Shown: positions 1 to 9,587, counted from the first letter of the stretch. The stretch: DNA of 64,000 bases from an uncultured Bacteroidales bacterium (GCA_946410455.1 CAMKAJ010000005.1:1-64000); one strand, 5' to 3'. Made by a program: numbers and translations. The notes: generated by a model from the sequence alone, not told the origin.

Positions 1-188
1 TCCCGAGACGAAGTCGCACCTCCGGCCGCTCCGTTCCGCAGTCGCAGCGGCGGTGCTGCACTGGAATATCCTCCGGGATCACCGGGACCCTTCAGTGATC
101 CCAAATCCTTCCTCCGGGATCACCAGAGAGGTCTTTTATTCCCAAAGCTACTCCCACCGCTTCTTACGCTGCCCCTAATGTCTTACAT
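1..188. other. Gene-free window edge with short repeats
   Basis: I see no convincing gene here. The stretch holds short repeats. GCACC/GCCGCT at 16-30 can pair with AGCGGCGGTGC at 46-56. A 15-bp direct repeat TCCTCCGGGATCACC occurs at 69-83 and again at 110-124 (period 41). GGGATCAC (75-82) pairs with GTGATCCC (95-102). Together with the hairpins at 189-320, the whole 1-329 stretch is gene-free. It may be the tail of a repeat-rich intergenic region cut by the window edge. Confidence 0.5.
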
Positions 189-217
189 AAAAACGCCCGG
201 GTGAATAATCCTGGGCG
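189..217 (-). terminator. Minus-strand hairpin followed by T-run
   Basis: On the minus strand, CGCCCAGG (complement of 210-217) pairs with CCCGGGCG (complement of 194-201) around an 8-nt AT loop. It is followed by TTTTT (complement of 189-193). This looks like a second, back-up Rho-independent terminator for the parE unit that ends at 330. Confidence 0.5.
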
Positions 218-245
218 ATTTTGGGTAAAATGCTGGCATTTAATA

Positions 246-274
246 ACTTGCATTCGACGGGGTGTGATGCAAGT
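246..274. repeat. Perfect 8-bp inverted repeat
   Basis: ACTTGCAT (246-253) and ATGCAAGT (267-274) are perfect inverted arms around a 13-nt loop. They lie between two minus-strand terminators. No T-run follows on either strand, so this is not called a terminator. Its function is unknown. Confidence 0.4.
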
Positions 275-285
275 GGCGGTAACGA

Positions 286-320
286 TAATAAAAAGAGGAT
301 GACGAACCGCCACCCTCTTT
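286..320 (-). terminator. Rho-independent terminator after the small OMP gene
   Basis: Read on the minus strand, AAAGAGGGTG pairs with CATCCTCTTT across a short loop and runs directly into TTTTTATTAT. It starts about 10 nt past the stop codon of the outer-membrane protein gene at 330. It most likely ends the parE-OMP transcript. Confidence 0.7.
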
Positions 321-329
321 AAAGATATC

Positions 330-893
330 TTAGAACTTATAGGAAATTCCTATGTTGAGCCAGGAGGGGAGGCTGGCGGAATGAAGCTCGAGGGAGACTC
401 CAAAGTTGGGGCTGAAGTAGTAGCGGGCGCCGACGATTGCGCCGAAGAGGAACTTGAAGCTGGGTTTGCCCGTTATTGTGCCGTCTGTGTGCACCACTCT
501 GTTGGTGAGCCAGCCCAGACCTTCCATAAAGCCGGCGTGTACCTCAAAGCCGCTGCCGAGATTGAGTCCGTAAAGTTCCCTGGTTCCGAACCAGAAAGAG
601 GTCTGAGTCTGAACGCCGGATTCCATGTGGATACCGCCTACAATATGTCCGCCCACGGTGCCTCCGACCGTGAGGTGGCCCTTCCATAAGCTGTCGAACA
701 ATACATAATCGTAGGTGAGATTAGGCGAAACACCAAAATTGAGGCCGGAATATATACCCAAAACAAACTTGGGGCCTACAAAAGCGCTCACGACACTCGT
801 ACCCTTAGGGTCCTGGTCTTCAATTGCGAATGCGGGGGCAGTAAGGCTTGCTGAGACAACGACTGCCAGCAGGAGTGAATAGATTCTCTTCAT
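330..893 (-). CDS. Small outer-membrane beta-barrel-like protein, function unknown
   Basis: A 187-aa protein starting MKRIYSLLLAVVV, with a clear signal peptide ending near TAPAFA. The rest is alternating short hydrophobic and glycine-rich strands ending in YKF, the terminal aromatic typical of outer-membrane beta-barrels. I chose ATG at 893 rather than the ATG at 917. The later start lies 4 nt after the parE stop, gives a normal signal peptide, and avoids a 20-nt overlap. The gene is probably co-transcribed with parE and is followed by a terminator at 286-320. I do not recognise a specific family, and the barrel assignment is an inference from pattern. Confidence 0.75.
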   Translation of the reverse strand: MKRIYSLLLAVVVSASLTAPAFAIEDQDPKGTSVVSAFVGPKFVLGIYSGLNFGVSPNLTYDYVLFDSLWKGHLTVGGTVGGHIVGGIHMESGVQTQTSFWFGTRELYGLNLGSGFEVHAGFMEGLGWLTNRVVHTDGTITGKPSFKFLFGAIVGARYYFSPNFGVSLELHSASLPSWLNIGISYKF

Positions 894-897
894 ATAG

Positions 898-2793
898 TTA
901 GATGTTAATGTCTTCAAGCTCTTCTTCGCTGCGGAGGTTGGCGCGGATGAAGTTCTGGCGGTCGATGGTATTGTCTCCCATGTAGAAGTCCATGATGTCG
1001 GCTATCGACTCTTCCTCGGCCAGCGTTACCTGGTCCAGGCGCATATTCTCGCCAATAAAATCTGAAAATTCGTCCGGGCTGATTTCTCCAAGACCTTTGA
1101 AGCGGGTAATCTCCACTCCGGTCTTGAGCTCTGCCACGGCTTTCTCTTTCTCCTCGGGCGAGTAGCAGTAGCGGTTTTCTTTCTTGTTGCGCACTCGGAA
1201 CAGGGGAGTCTGCAGTATGTGTACGTGCCCCCTTCGGATAAGGTCGGGGTAGTACTTCATGAAGAAAGTGAGCACCAGCATGCGGATGTGCATTCCGTCA
1301 TCATCGGCATCCGTAGCTACTACAATATTATTATAGCGCAGATCGTCCAGATCGTCCTCTACTCCAAGGGCGTTGATGAGCAGGTTGAGCTCCTCGTTCT
1401 CGGCCACTTTCTTGCGGCCTTCCTTGTAGCTGTTGAGCGGCTTGCCTCGCAGGCTGAATACTGCCTGGAAAGCAGCATCGCGAGCCTTGGTGATGGTTCC
1501 GCTTGCAGAATCTCCCTCGGTAATGAAGATGCTGGACTTCTCTATATTCTCCTGCGTCTTGTCTGTGCGCTTGTCGTTGAAGTGGAAACGGCAGTCGCGC
1601 AGCTTCTTGTTGTAGATGTTGCTGCGCTTGTTGCGCTCGCGGGTCTTCTTCTGTATGCCGGAGATTTCTTCCCTTTCTTGCTGTGAAGACTTGATCTTCT
1701 CTTCTATGATGGGCACCAGCTCCTTGTGGATACGCAGGTAGTTGTCCAGCTCGGTAGCTACGAATTTGTTGACGTAGCTGCGTATAGTGTCGCCGGTTTC
1801 CAGCTTGAGCTGCCCATGCTCGTCGCGTACCTGCTTCTCCCACATGTAGTTGGAGCCGAGTTTGGTCTTGGTCTGACCCTCGAAGTTAGGCTCCTGGATC
1901 TGTATGCTGATAGCACCAACGATGCCCTGGCGGCAGTCGGCCGGTTCGTAGTTTTTCTTGAAGAAGTCTTTGAGCGTCTTGGCGATAGCCTCGCGATAAG
2001 CGGCCAGGTGGGTGCCGCCGTCGCGGGTGTTCTGGCCGTTCACAAAGGACGAAATGTTCTCTCCGTAGGAGTTGCCATGGCTCAGCACTATCTCTATGTC
2101 TTCGCCCTCCAGGTGAATGGGCGGATAGAGGGGAGGCTCGCTCAGGTTCTCGTTCACCAGGTCCAGCAGACCGTTCTCTGATTTATAAGAAGTGCCGTTG
2201 AGCACCAGGGTGAGACCCCTCTTGAGGTAGGAGTAGTTCTTCACCATGGTCTCTACGTAGTCCATGTTGTATTGGAACTGGCCGAACATCATGCTGTCCG
2301 GGTAGAAGCGTACCAGGGTGCCGTTCCGTTCTTTGCTGCTGTCTTTGCCGCTCTCTTTGAGGACGCCCCGCTCGAAGAGAGCCCATGAGCACTCGCCGTC
2401 GCGGTACGAACAGACATAGAAACGCTCGCTCAGTGCATTCACGGCCTTGGTGCCAACACCGTTGAGGCCCACCGACTTCTTGAACGCCTTGTCGTCGAAC
2501 TTGCCGCCGGTGTTGAGTATGCTCACCGCCTTAACCACGGAGTCCAGGGGGATACCGCGCCCGAAGTCTCGTACGGACACCTCGTTGTTGTGGATGTTTA
2601 TCTGTATCTGCTTGCCGAAGCCCATGGAGAACTCGTCTATGGAGTTGTCCACTACCTCCTTGAGCAGCACGTATATACCGTCACCTACGTTGTTTCCGTT
2701 GCCCAGGCGGCCGATGTACATACCCGGACGCATCCGGATATGCTCAACGCCTTCCAGGGTGATAATGTTGGCATCTGTATAATTTTGCGTCAT
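898..2793 (-). CDS. parE: DNA topoisomerase IV subunit B
   Basis: The 631-aa ATPase subunit of topoisomerase IV, which decatenates daughter chromosomes with ParC. The GHKL ATPase site shows DNSIDE (49-54), GRGIP near 78 and GLNGVGTKAVN (109-119). The TOPRIM domain shows EGDSASG (426-432) and DADDDG (495-500). The N-terminus (TLEGVEHIRMRPGMYIG) and the AFKKSVGLNG stretch are closer to the Bacteroidetes ParE type than to GyrB, and the length fits. parC is not in the window. A TATATTTG box on the minus strand ends only 6 nt before the ATG, implying a leaderless mRNA. A small OMP gene follows after 4 nt. Confidence 0.9.
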   Translation of the reverse strand: MTQNYTDANIITLEGVEHIRMRPGMYIGRLGNGNNVGDGIYVLLKEVVDNSIDEFSMGFGKQIQINIHNNEVSVRDFGRGIPLDSVVKAVSILNTGGKFDDKAFKKSVGLNGVGTKAVNALSERFYVCSYRDGECSWALFERGVLKESGKDSSKERNGTLVRFYPDSMMFGQFQYNMDYVETMVKNYSYLKRGLTLVLNGTSYKSENGLLDLVNENLSEPPLYPPIHLEGEDIEIVLSHGNSYGENISSFVNGQNTRDGGTHLAAYREAIAKTLKDFFKKNYEPADCRQGIVGAISIQIQEPNFEGQTKTKLGSNYMWEKQVRDEHGQLKLETGDTIRSYVNKFVATELDNYLRIHKELVPIIEEKIKSSQQEREEISGIQKKTRERNKRSNIYNKKLRDCRFHFNDKRTDKTQENIEKSSIFITEGDSASGTITKARDAAFQAVFSLRGKPLNSYKEGRKKVAENEELNLLINALGVEDDLDDLRYNNIVVATDADDDGMHIRMLVLTFFMKYYPDLIRRGHVHILQTPLFRVRNKKENRYCYSPEEKEKAVAELKTGVEITRFKGLGEISPDEFSDFIGENMRLDQVTLAEEESIADIMDFYMGDNTIDRQNFIRANLRSEEELEDINI

Positions 2794-2799
2794 GACTTA

Positions 2800-2807
2800 C
2801 AAATATA
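2800..2807 (-). promoter_or_regulatory. -7 box TATATTTG of parE
   Basis: TATATTTG (TAnnTTTG consensus) on the minus strand ends 6 nt before the parE ATG at 2793. The transcription start would fall at or within a few nucleotides of the start codon. I see no clear -33 TTTG. Confidence 0.65.
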
Positions 2808-2818
2808 GCAAAAAAATC

Positions 2819-4909
2819 CTATTGCCGCTTGACTTTGAGCACCTGTTTGAGGATGGTAATCTGAGAAATCACCTTGTCGAGCTCCATAGAGGAGGGCACC
2901 AGGATGCGCATAACAATTTCGTTAGTTCCGTTCCTGTGGTTCTCGTTGACGGTAAGAGAACGGATGGATGCGCGGAACTGCCCTACGACCTCCATGATGC
3001 CTGGCAAAACGGAATGTTCCATTTCTGCCGTGATAGCCAGAGTGGCGAGGAAGCTGCCGGCGGCGGCATTGTCTTGCCAGACAACCTTCTGTATGCGGTA
3101 GGGATACCTTTCTATAAGCCTTGCGGCGTTGGGACAGGAGATGCGGTGTATCTTGATGCCGGCGTTGCGGGTAACGAAGCCGAACACGTCGTCGCCGAAC
3201 ACCGGGTTGCAGCAGGCCGCCATTTTGTAGTCCAAGCCCTTCACGTTCTTGGCGTTTAGCACCAGGATGTCTTCTCCGGTATTGCTGTAGGGCGTAGCTT
3301 TCTCTTTTACGGCATGCTCCTGCACGGCCTCCTCGTGCTGTCCGGAGGCCTTCTCCTGGATGAAAGATTTTATGTCGTTGACGTCTATCTCGCCCTCTGC
3401 GATAGCGGCCATGAAGTTGAGCACGGAACTGAATTTATGCGCCTTCATGAACTCGGTCTGCATCACGTCGGGGAACTCCATTTTCCAGTTCTTGAGACGC
3501 CGCTCCAGCAATTCGCGCCCCTCTGCGGCCTTTTTGCGCTCTTCTGCGTCGAGCTCCAGCTTGATTTTGCTGCGGGCCTTGGAGGTAACTACCCAGCCCA
3601 GCCAGTCGCGGTTGGGCCGCTGGTCTTTGCGGGTGATAATCTCTACGGTGTCGCCGGTCTTGAGCTTCTCTTTGAGCTGCACCGCCTTGCCGTTTACGCG
3701 TCCGCCTATGCAGCGTGCCCCCAGCCCCGAATGTATGTTGAACGCGAAATCCAGCACAGAAGCCCCCGCGCTGAGGATGCGCAGCTCTCCCGTGGGAGTA
3801 AAAACGAAAATCTCTTTGTCCGGAGGGGCAGGGAGGTCTTCTGGCTTGGCGTCGAAGGGATGCTCTAGGGCGTCGCGCACGCTCTGAAGCCAGCGGTCGG
3901 TGGATGCCTCGTGCTTTATGCCTTTGTATGCCCAGTGTGCAGCGTGGCCGTTCTCGGCCTCGTCGTCCATGCGGGCAGTACGTATCTGCACTTCCAGGTA
4001 GCTGCCCTGCTTGTTCTTGACGGTGATATGCAGAGACTCGTAACCGCTGGGGCGGGGAGTGGTGACCCAGTCGCGCAGGCGCTTGGTGTCCGGTTCGTAT
4101 TCTTCTGTAACATAAGAATATACCTTCCAGCAGAGGTCTTTCTCCAGCACCGGGTCGGAAGGGCAGTCTATGATGAAGCGGATGGCGAATACATCAAATA
4201 CCCCCTCGAACGGCACTTTCTGAACCTGCATCTTGCGCCATATAGACCAGGCGCTCTTGGTCCTGACTTTAAGCTTGTATTTGATGCCGGCCTCCGAGAG
4301 CTTGACTTTAAGCGGCTCTATAAACTCTTCTATCAGCCTCTCGCGGTCTTTCTCTGTGGCCTTGAGCTTGTTGGTGATGGCGCGGTACTGCTCGGGCTCT
4401 GCGTGACGGAAGTAAATGTCGCCCAGCTCGCTATTGATTTTGTAAAGCCCCAGCTGATGGGCCAGAGGCATATAGAGCATCAGAGTCTCCAGAAGCTTCT
4501 GGTCTCTGGACATCTTGGGGAACATCTCCAGATGGCGCATTACCTCCAGGCGGTCGGCAATCTTGATAACGCTTACCCTCGGGTCGGCGGAATAACTGAC
4601 TATCAGCTTCTTATATTTCTCTGCCTCAAGACTCGTGTCTTTGGGCTTGATGGTAGAGATCTTGTTGAGACCATCGGCCATCAGCTGTACATCCTGGGGA
4701 AAATCGCTGATATCAAGCCCCGGGGCGACGCGCGAGGCCTCATGCAGATACACCGCAGCCGCGCATGACTCGGGCAGGCCTATCTCGCTGGTTACGATTT
4801 CCGCAACCCCGTCTGCATGGCCGATGAAGGGCGACCCGTCGTAGCGCGTCTGGCCCTCCAGTGCATTCTGGGCCAGTTCTCTGGCTTTCTCTAACATACT
4901 CTTGTCCAT
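2819..4909 (-). CDS. relA: RelA/SpoT-family (p)ppGpp synthetase, hydrolase site degenerate
   Basis: A 696-aa long RSH protein that makes the stringent-response alarmone (p)ppGpp. Domain order: HD-type hydrolase fold, synthetase ([22 protein letters not shown]), TGS ([13 protein letters not shown]), and a C-terminal ACT-like domain. In the HD domain the usual HDxxED reads HEASRV at about residues 56-61, so the two acidic residues needed for Mn binding and hydrolysis are lost. The upstream His (GHADG) and the later ADRL Asp remain. It is therefore probably synthetase-only. I chose ATG 4909 over ATG 4972 because a TATATTTG box sits 5 nt upstream of 4909, and the longer form would overlap the uvrB promoter. 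Confidence 0.85.
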   Translation of the reverse strand: MDKSMLEKARELAQNALEGQTRYDGSPFIGHADGVAEIVTSEIGLPESCAAAVYLHEASRVAPGLDISDFPQDVQLMADGLNKISTIKPKDTSLEAEKYKKLIVSYSADPRVSVIKIADRLEVMRHLEMFPKMSRDQKLLETLMLYMPLAHQLGLYKINSELGDIYFRHAEPEQYRAITNKLKATEKDRERLIEEFIEPLKVKLSEAGIKYKLKVRTKSAWSIWRKMQVQKVPFEGVFDVFAIRFIIDCPSDPVLEKDLCWKVYSYVTEEYEPDTKRLRDWVTTPRPSGYESLHITVKNKQGSYLEVQIRTARMDDEAENGHAAHWAYKGIKHEASTDRWLQSVRDALEHPFDAKPEDLPAPPDKEIFVFTPTGELRILSAGASVLDFAFNIHSGLGARCIGGRVNGKAVQLKEKLKTGDTVEIITRKDQRPNRDWLGWVVTSKARSKIKLELDAEERKKAAEGRELLERRLKNWKMEFPDVMQTEFMKAHKFSSVLNFMAAIAEGEIDVNDIKSFIQEKASGQHEEAVQEHAVKEKATPYSNTGEDILVLNAKNVKGLDYKMAACCNPVFGDDVFGFVTRNAGIKIHRISCPNAARLIERYPYRIQKVVWQDNAAAGSFLATLAITAEMEHSVLPGIMEVVGQFRASIRSLTVNENHRNGTNEIVMRILVPSSMELDKVISQITILKQVLKVKRQ

Positions 4910-4914
4910 AGACA

Positions 4915-4941
4915 CAAATATAGTAAACTTTTGCTTACAAA
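4915..4941 (-). promoter_or_regulatory. Promoter of relA (TTTG, TATATTTG)
   Basis: On the minus strand, TTTG (complement of 4938-4941) is followed 15 nt later by TATATTTG (complement of 4915-4922). The -7 box ends 5 nt before ATG 4909. It interleaves with the divergent uvrB promoter. Confidence 0.65.
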
Positions 4942-4955
4942 GACGGAAAACTTCG

Positions 4956-4963
4956 TATCTTTG
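4956..4963 (+). promoter_or_regulatory. -7 box TATCTTTG of uvrB
   Basis: TATCTTTG ends 7 nt before the uvrB ATG at 4971. A TTTG at 4930-4933 lies 22 nt upstream as a possible -33 element. The relA and uvrB start codons are only 61 nt apart, so the two polymerase sites overlap. Confidence 0.65.
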
Positions 4964-4970
4964 CTCTCCC

Positions 4971-7145
4971 ATGAAGTTCCATCTCGAATCATCTTACAAG
5001 CCGTCCGGAGACCAGCCGGAGGCTATAGACCAGCTCTGCGCTGCCCTGCGCGAGGGAGTAGGCGACGTTACTCTGCTCGGCGTCACGGGTTCGGGCAAGA
5101 CATTCACCATGGCCAACGTCATCGAGCGCCTCCAGCGCCCGGCGCTGATTCTTAGCCACAACAAGACCCTGGCAGCCCAGCTGTACGGTGAGTTCAAGGC
5201 GTTCTTCCCAGGCAATGCGGTGGAGTACTTCGTGTCTTACTACGACTACTATCAGCCGGAAGCGTATATCCCCACCACCGATACCTATATAGAAAAAGAC
5301 CTCAGCATCAACGACCAGATAGAGAAGCTGCGCCTGTCTGCTGCCTCAGCCCTGATGAGCGGGCGGCGCGACGTGATTGTGGTGTCCAGCGTCAGCTGCC
5401 TGTACGGTATAGGCAACCCCGAGGACTTCCATTCCCAGACCATCGAAGTGTCGAAGGGGGAGCGCCGCAGCCTCACCGGCCTGCTGTACAAGTTGGTAGA
5501 TGCCCTCTACAGCCGCACGGAGATAGACTTCAAGCGCGGTACATTCCGCGTTCACGGCGATATAATAGACGTCTTTCTGGGTGGGGCCGATGAGGCGGTG
5601 CGCATAGAGTTCTTCGGCGACGAGGTAGAGGGGCTCAGCCTCATAGACCCGGTCACTGGAGCTCATATCGAGGAACTGGACCATGTGAGCATCTGCCCCG
5701 CAAATAATTTTGTTACAACCCGTGAGCGCTCCATAGCGGCGGTGAGCGCAATTCAGGACGACCTCGTAAAGCAGATAGCCTGGTTTGAGTCGCAGGACCG
5801 TGCCCTGGAAGCCAAGCGACTCAAGCAGAGGGTGGAGTACGACCTGGAGATGATAAAGGAGATGGGTTACTGCCCCGGAATCGAGAACTATTCGCGCTAC
5901 TTCGACGGCCGCAAAGAGGGGGAGCGTCCCTTCTGCCTGCTGGACTACTTCCCCAAGGACTTCATAACCTTCGTTGACGAGAGCCACGTTACGCTCCCGC
6001 AGGTACGTGCCATGTACGGCGGCGACCACTCCCGCAAGAGCGTGCTCGTAGAATACGGTTTTCGTCTCCCGGCAGCCTCGGATAACCGTCCGCTCAAATT
6101 CGAGGAGTTCGAAGCGCTGACCGGCCAGATGGTGTACGTGAGCGCTACCCCCGCCGACTATGAGTTGCAAAAGTCGGAAGGCCTTGTGGTAGAGCAGGTT
6201 GTGCGTCCCACCGGCCTGCTCGATCCGCCCATCGAGGTGCGCCCGGTAGAGGGACAGGTGGACGATCTTGTGGAGGAGATCCGCAAGCGCTCCGAGGATG
6301 ATGAACGGGTGCTCGTGACCACGCTCACCAAGCGAATGGCGGAAGAGTTGGACGAATACCTGCGCCGCATCGGCGTGCGGGTTCGCTATATACATTCTGA
6401 CGTAGATACCTCCGAGCGCGTGGAGATTATCGAGGATTTCAAGCATGGCCTCTTCGACGTGCTGGTGGGCGTAAACCTGCTCAGAGAGGGACTCGACATT
6501 CCGTCCGTATCGCTAGTGGCCATCTTGGATGCCGACAAGGAGGGCTTCCTTCGCACTGGGCGCGCCCTTACGCAGACAGCCGGCCGTGCCGCCCGCAACG
6601 TGAACGGGCTGGTGATAATGTATGCCGACTCAATCACTCCCTCCATGGCGGAGACCATACGCGAGACCAACCGCCGGCGCAGCAAGCAGATAGAGTACAA
6701 CCAGATGCACGGCATCACGCCTACCCAGGTGCAGGTGCGCAGCAACGTGCTGGCCTCCGAGCTGGGCTCCCTGAAGCCCGTGAACTCGCGGCTCGCCGGA
6801 GGTACTACCGGACGGGTGTCCGCCGCGAATTCTTACGATGCGCCGGTGTATATTCCCAACCCGTCCGACCTTGGCAGGGGAGAGATCAGCGTAGGGCTGG
6901 GCCACGATTCCATGCGCGAGAAGGGCGCCGCCTATTCTGAGGAGGGCTTTGTGAAGGCCGATCTTGCTGCAGTGCTCCAGGATCCCGTCATCCGCTCCAT
7001 GTCGCGCAGCCAGATAGAAAAAATGATTGCCGACGACCGCGAGAGCATGAAAAAATCGGCCGGAGAGCTCGATTTCACTGCTGCGGCGCGATTCAGGGAT
7101 GAAATGTGGGTACTCGAGAAGTACCTGAAAGTCTGGAAAGACTAA
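4971..7145 (+). CDS. uvrB: Excinuclease ABC subunit B
   Basis: A 724-aa damage-verification helicase of nucleotide excision repair, acting with UvrA and UvrC. Visible: Walker A GVTGSGKT near residue 38, the beta-hairpin region [16 protein letters not shown] of the helicase core, motif V/VI ([19 protein letters not shown]), and a C-terminal UVR motif ([13 protein letters not shown]). ATG 4971 is chosen because the promoter box lies just upstream and the protein then starts [16 protein letters not shown] as in the family. The linker before the UVR motif (about residues 590-665) looks longer than usual. The stop overlaps the convergent punA stop by 4 nt. Confidence 0.95.
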   Translation: MKFHLESSYKPSGDQPEAIDQLCAALREGVGDVTLLGVTGSGKTFTMANVIERLQRPALILSHNKTLAAQLYGEFKAFFPGNAVEYFVSYYDYYQPEAYIPTTDTYIEKDLSINDQIEKLRLSAASALMSGRRDVIVVSSVSCLYGIGNPEDFHSQTIEVSKGERRSLTGLLYKLVDALYSRTEIDFKRGTFRVHGDIIDVFLGGADEAVRIEFFGDEVEGLSLIDPVTGAHIEELDHVSICPANNFVTTRERSIAAVSAIQDDLVKQIAWFESQDRALEAKRLKQRVEYDLEMIKEMGYCPGIENYSRYFDGRKEGERPFCLLDYFPKDFITFVDESHVTLPQVRAMYGGDHSRKSVLVEYGFRLPAASDNRPLKFEEFEALTGQMVYVSATPADYELQKSEGLVVEQVVRPTGLLDPPIEVRPVEGQVDDLVEEIRKRSEDDERVLVTTLTKRMAEELDEYLRRIGVRVRYIHSDVDTSERVEIIEDFKHGLFDVLVGVNLLREGLDIPSVSLVAILDADKEGFLRTGRALTQTAGRAARNVNGLVIMYADSITPSMAETIRETNRRRSKQIEYNQMHGITPTQVQVRSNVLASELGSLKPVNSRLAGGTTGRVSAANSYDAPVYIPNPSDLGRGEISVGLGHDSMREKGAAYSEEGFVKADLAAVLQDPVIRSMSRSQIEKMIADDRESMKKSAGELDFTAAARFRDEMWVLEKYLKVWKD

Positions 7146-7969
7146 AGCGACTCTATCATACGGCAGAAGAGCTCCGTCATGATGTCGGAAGCAATTCCGG
7201 CCTGCTGTACTACATCGTCTCCGTCGTTGAAGTTCTTGGGCACGTTACGGGAGTTGGCTTCGTTGGTCACCACCGACATTCCGAATACGCGAATGCCGCA
7301 ATGGCGGGCTACTATGACTTCCGGGATGGTGGACATGCCTACCAGGTCGGCGCCGACTTCGCGGAAGAAGCGGATCTCGGCTGGAGTCTCGTAGGTCGGG
7401 CCCGTGCTGCCAAAGTAAACACCTTTGCGGAGATTGAGCCCCATCTGAACCCCGAGTTTCTCTGCAAGCTGCTGCAACTCAATATCATAAGCGCAGGTCA
7501 TATCGGGGAAGCGAGGACCGAATTCCTCCAGGTTGGGCCCGATAAGCGGGTTGGGCATCATGTTGATGTGGTCTTTGATGATTACCAGGTCGCCCACTTT
7601 GTAATCTATGTTCGTGCCGCCGGCAGCGTTGGAAACGAAGAGAATCTTGATGCCGAGCAGGCTCATCACGCGAATGCCCAGGGTGACGAGCTCCATGGGA
7701 TAGCCCTCATAATAATGGAGCCGCCCTTGCATGGCGATGACTTTCTTGCCGCCGAGGTCGCCGTATATGAAATTGCCTTTGTGGCCTATGGCTGTAGACA
7801 TGGGGAATTCAGGGACCTCGCGATAGGGGATAACTACCTGATTCTCGATCTTGTCTGCCAGCTTGCCCAGGCCGCTGCCCAGGACAATGCCTATCGACGG
7901 TGCCTCAGCTCCTATGCATGACTTTACGTATCGTGCTGCGTGGTTGATTTTTTCTGTACTTTCGTTCAT
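7142..7969 (-). CDS. punA: Purine nucleoside phosphorylase
   Basis: A 275-aa trimeric (class I) purine nucleoside phosphorylase. It splits inosine and guanosine with phosphate to the free base and ribose-1-phosphate. Family signatures visible: [19 protein letters not shown], the phosphate-binding [18 protein letters not shown], and the purine-site run [12 protein letters not shown] followed by VGMSTIPE and VTNEA. It is the last gene of a minus-strand unit after the MTA/SAH deaminase (4-nt gap) and the PUR-like protein, which fits purine salvage. It converges on uvrB. Confidence 0.93.
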   Translation of the reverse strand: MNESTEKINHAARYVKSCIGAEAPSIGIVLGSGLGKLADKIENQVVIPYREVPEFPMSTAIGHKGNFIYGDLGGKKVIAMQGRLHYYEGYPMELVTLGIRVMSLLGIKILFVSNAAGGTNIDYKVGDLVIIKDHINMMPNPLIGPNLEEFGPRFPDMTCAYDIELQQLAEKLGVQMGLNLRKGVYFGSTGPTYETPAEIRFFREVGADLVGMSTIPEVIVARHCGIRVFGMSVVTNEANSRNVPKNFNDGDDVVQQAGIASDIMTELFCRMIESL

Positions 7970-7973
7970 GGTT

Positions 7974-9242
7974 CTATAGCATTCTGGTTATTTGTTTTCG
8001 TGCTTCACGAAGAATATCCTGTTCGCCCTCTATTTCTCTGTGGCGCATCACGAACCTGCCTCCGCAGATAACTGAATCTATGCAGTCGGAGTGTGCGGAA
8101 TAGACGAAGTTTGCCAGGAACGGGGCGGGGGACAGGAAGAAGCTGTTGCTGGTATCTACTATGCTGATATCTGCCAGGGCGCCTTCTTCCAGCTTGCCGG
8201 CATTGAGGTTCAGGGCTTTGGCTCCGTTGACCGTAGCCATGGCGAGCAGCTCGTCGAGCGGCAGTGCCTCGGGATCGCCCCTCCAGGCTTTCTGGAACAG
8301 GGCGGCGGTCTTCATGGCTTCCAGGATGTCCAGGTTGTTTGAAGAAGCGCAGCCGTCAGTGCCAATGCAGAGGTTGATTCCAGCATCGCGCATCTCGTTG
8401 TACAGGAACTTGTAGCCGGAAGACAGCTTGGCGTTGGAATTGATATTGTGTATGCAGTGTACACCCCTTGCTGCGAGCAGCTCTATATCGTGCTCGTTCA
8501 CCCATAGAGTATGAGCGGCCAGCAGGTTGGGGCCGAGCACCCCGAGCTCGTCAAGGTACTCCACGGGGGTGAGTCCGCCATGCTGGGCTTTGCAGTCTTC
8601 TACCTCTTTGAGTGTCTCGCACAGGTGGATATGGAGTTTGAGTCCCTTCTGTCGGGCGAAGTCCGATACCCACCGTATCATCCTCTCACTTACAGAATAA
8701 ACGGCGTGGAAAGCCACCTCGTAGATGTTTCCGCTGCCCTGGATTTCTGCCGCCTTCTCGTACCAGCGCTGGCATTGCTCTATTTCGCGCTCGGTCTCGG
8801 CCGGGTCGCCTTTGTCTATTACATCGTAGCCCAGGGCATGGCGCACGCCCAATTCGGTCGCGGCCCTGTGGGTGTCTGGGAAGAACCAGTACTGATCGTT
8901 GAATGTGGTAGTGCCGGTGCGAATCATCTCCAGGCAGGCGACCTTGGCGCTCCAGTACACGAATTCTGCATCGAACTTGTCTTCGATAGCCCAAATCTTT
9001 CGCAGCCAGTCGTGGAACAGCATATCCTCGCCAACGCCTTTCATGAGGGTCATTCCGGCGTGGACGTGCATGTTAATAAAACCAGGGACTGCAACCTTTC
9101 CGCTGCAGTCCATCATTTCCACGTCGCCGGCCAATTCCCAGTGCCGGCTGCTGCCGACGGGCGCTATTCTGGAAATTACGCCTTTATCTATTAGGACGTC
9201 CTTGGGAGAGTCTCCGATAAGAATGTTACGGAGAAGAATCAC
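7974..9242 (-). CDS. mtaD: S-adenosylhomocysteine / 5'-methylthioadenosine deaminase family amidohydrolase
   Basis: A 422-aa metal-dependent amidohydrolase. The metal site shows HVHAG after FINM, HIHLCET, AAHTLWVNEHD, and GTDGCASSNNLDILEAM, which match the MTA/SAH deaminase pattern closely. The expected reaction deaminates MTA or SAH (possibly adenosine) to the inosine form, which would feed the adjacent punA. The gene lies 3 nt after the PUR-like gene and 4 nt before punA, so one transcript is likely. The exact substrate cannot be told from sequence; guanine or 8-oxoguanine deaminase relatives share the fold. Confidence 0.85.
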   Translation of the reverse strand: MILLRNILIGDSPKDVLIDKGVISRIAPVGSSRHWELAGDVEMMDCSGKVAVPGFINMHVHAGMTLMKGVGEDMLFHDWLRKIWAIEDKFDAEFVYWSAKVACLEMIRTGTTTFNDQYWFFPDTHRAATELGVRHALGYDVIDKGDPAETEREIEQCQRWYEKAAEIQGSGNIYEVAFHAVYSVSERMIRWVSDFARQKGLKLHIHLCETLKEVEDCKAQHGGLTPVEYLDELGVLGPNLLAAHTLWVNEHDIELLAARGVHCIHNINSNAKLSSGYKFLYNEMRDAGINLCIGTDGCASSNNLDILEAMKTAALFQKAWRGDPEALPLDELLAMATVNGAKALNLNAGKLEEGALADISIVDTSNSFFLSPAPFLANFVYSAHSDCIDSVICGGRFVMRHREIEGEQDILREARKQITRML

Positions 9243-9245
9243 AGC

Positions 9246-9587
9246 CTACAGATCCTCGAATTCAACGCTGCGATCCTCGGGCTCCCGCACGGGGATTACT
9301 CCACCAAAGCAATTGTTGGTGATGTATGCGATTACTTCGTCCAGACCTTCTTTGAACTTCTCGAAGTCTTCTTTATAAAGGAAAATCTTGTGCTTGTCGT
9401 AGGCGTAGGTGCCGTCCGGGTTGTTGCGGCGCTTGCTCTCAGTTATGGTGAGGAAGTAGTCCTTGTTGCCCTTTGTAGATTTTACATCAAAGAAGTAAGT
9501 GCGCTTGCCGGCCCGCACTGGTTTGGAGAAAACATCCTCCGAATTGCGGTCCTGATATCCCGCACTGTCATAATCGTCTCTGTACAT
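9246..9587 (-). CDS. PUR-alpha-like nucleic-acid-binding protein (DUF3276)
   Basis: A 113-aa single-domain protein of the DUF3276/PUR family, common in Bacteroidetes and spirochaetes. Visible: KPVRAGKRTYFFDVK, DYFLTITESKRR, and KIFLYKEDFEKFKEGLDEVI, which form the beta-sheet plus helix PUR repeat. Members bind single-stranded DNA or RNA, but their cellular role is unsettled. It heads the purine-salvage unit. A TATTTTTG box (complement of 9614-9621) lies 26 nt upstream of the ATG. Confidence 0.8.
   Translation of the reverse strand: MYRDDYDSAGYQDRNSEDVFSKPVRAGKRTYFFDVKSTKGNKDYFLTITESKRRNNPDGTYAYDKHKIFLYKEDFEKFKEGLDEVIAYITNNCFGGVIPVREPEDRSVEFEDL

Noticed and set aside
5346-6446. A 366-codon minus-strand open frame inside uvrB
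   Set aside because: Shadow of uvrB with no recognisable domain.
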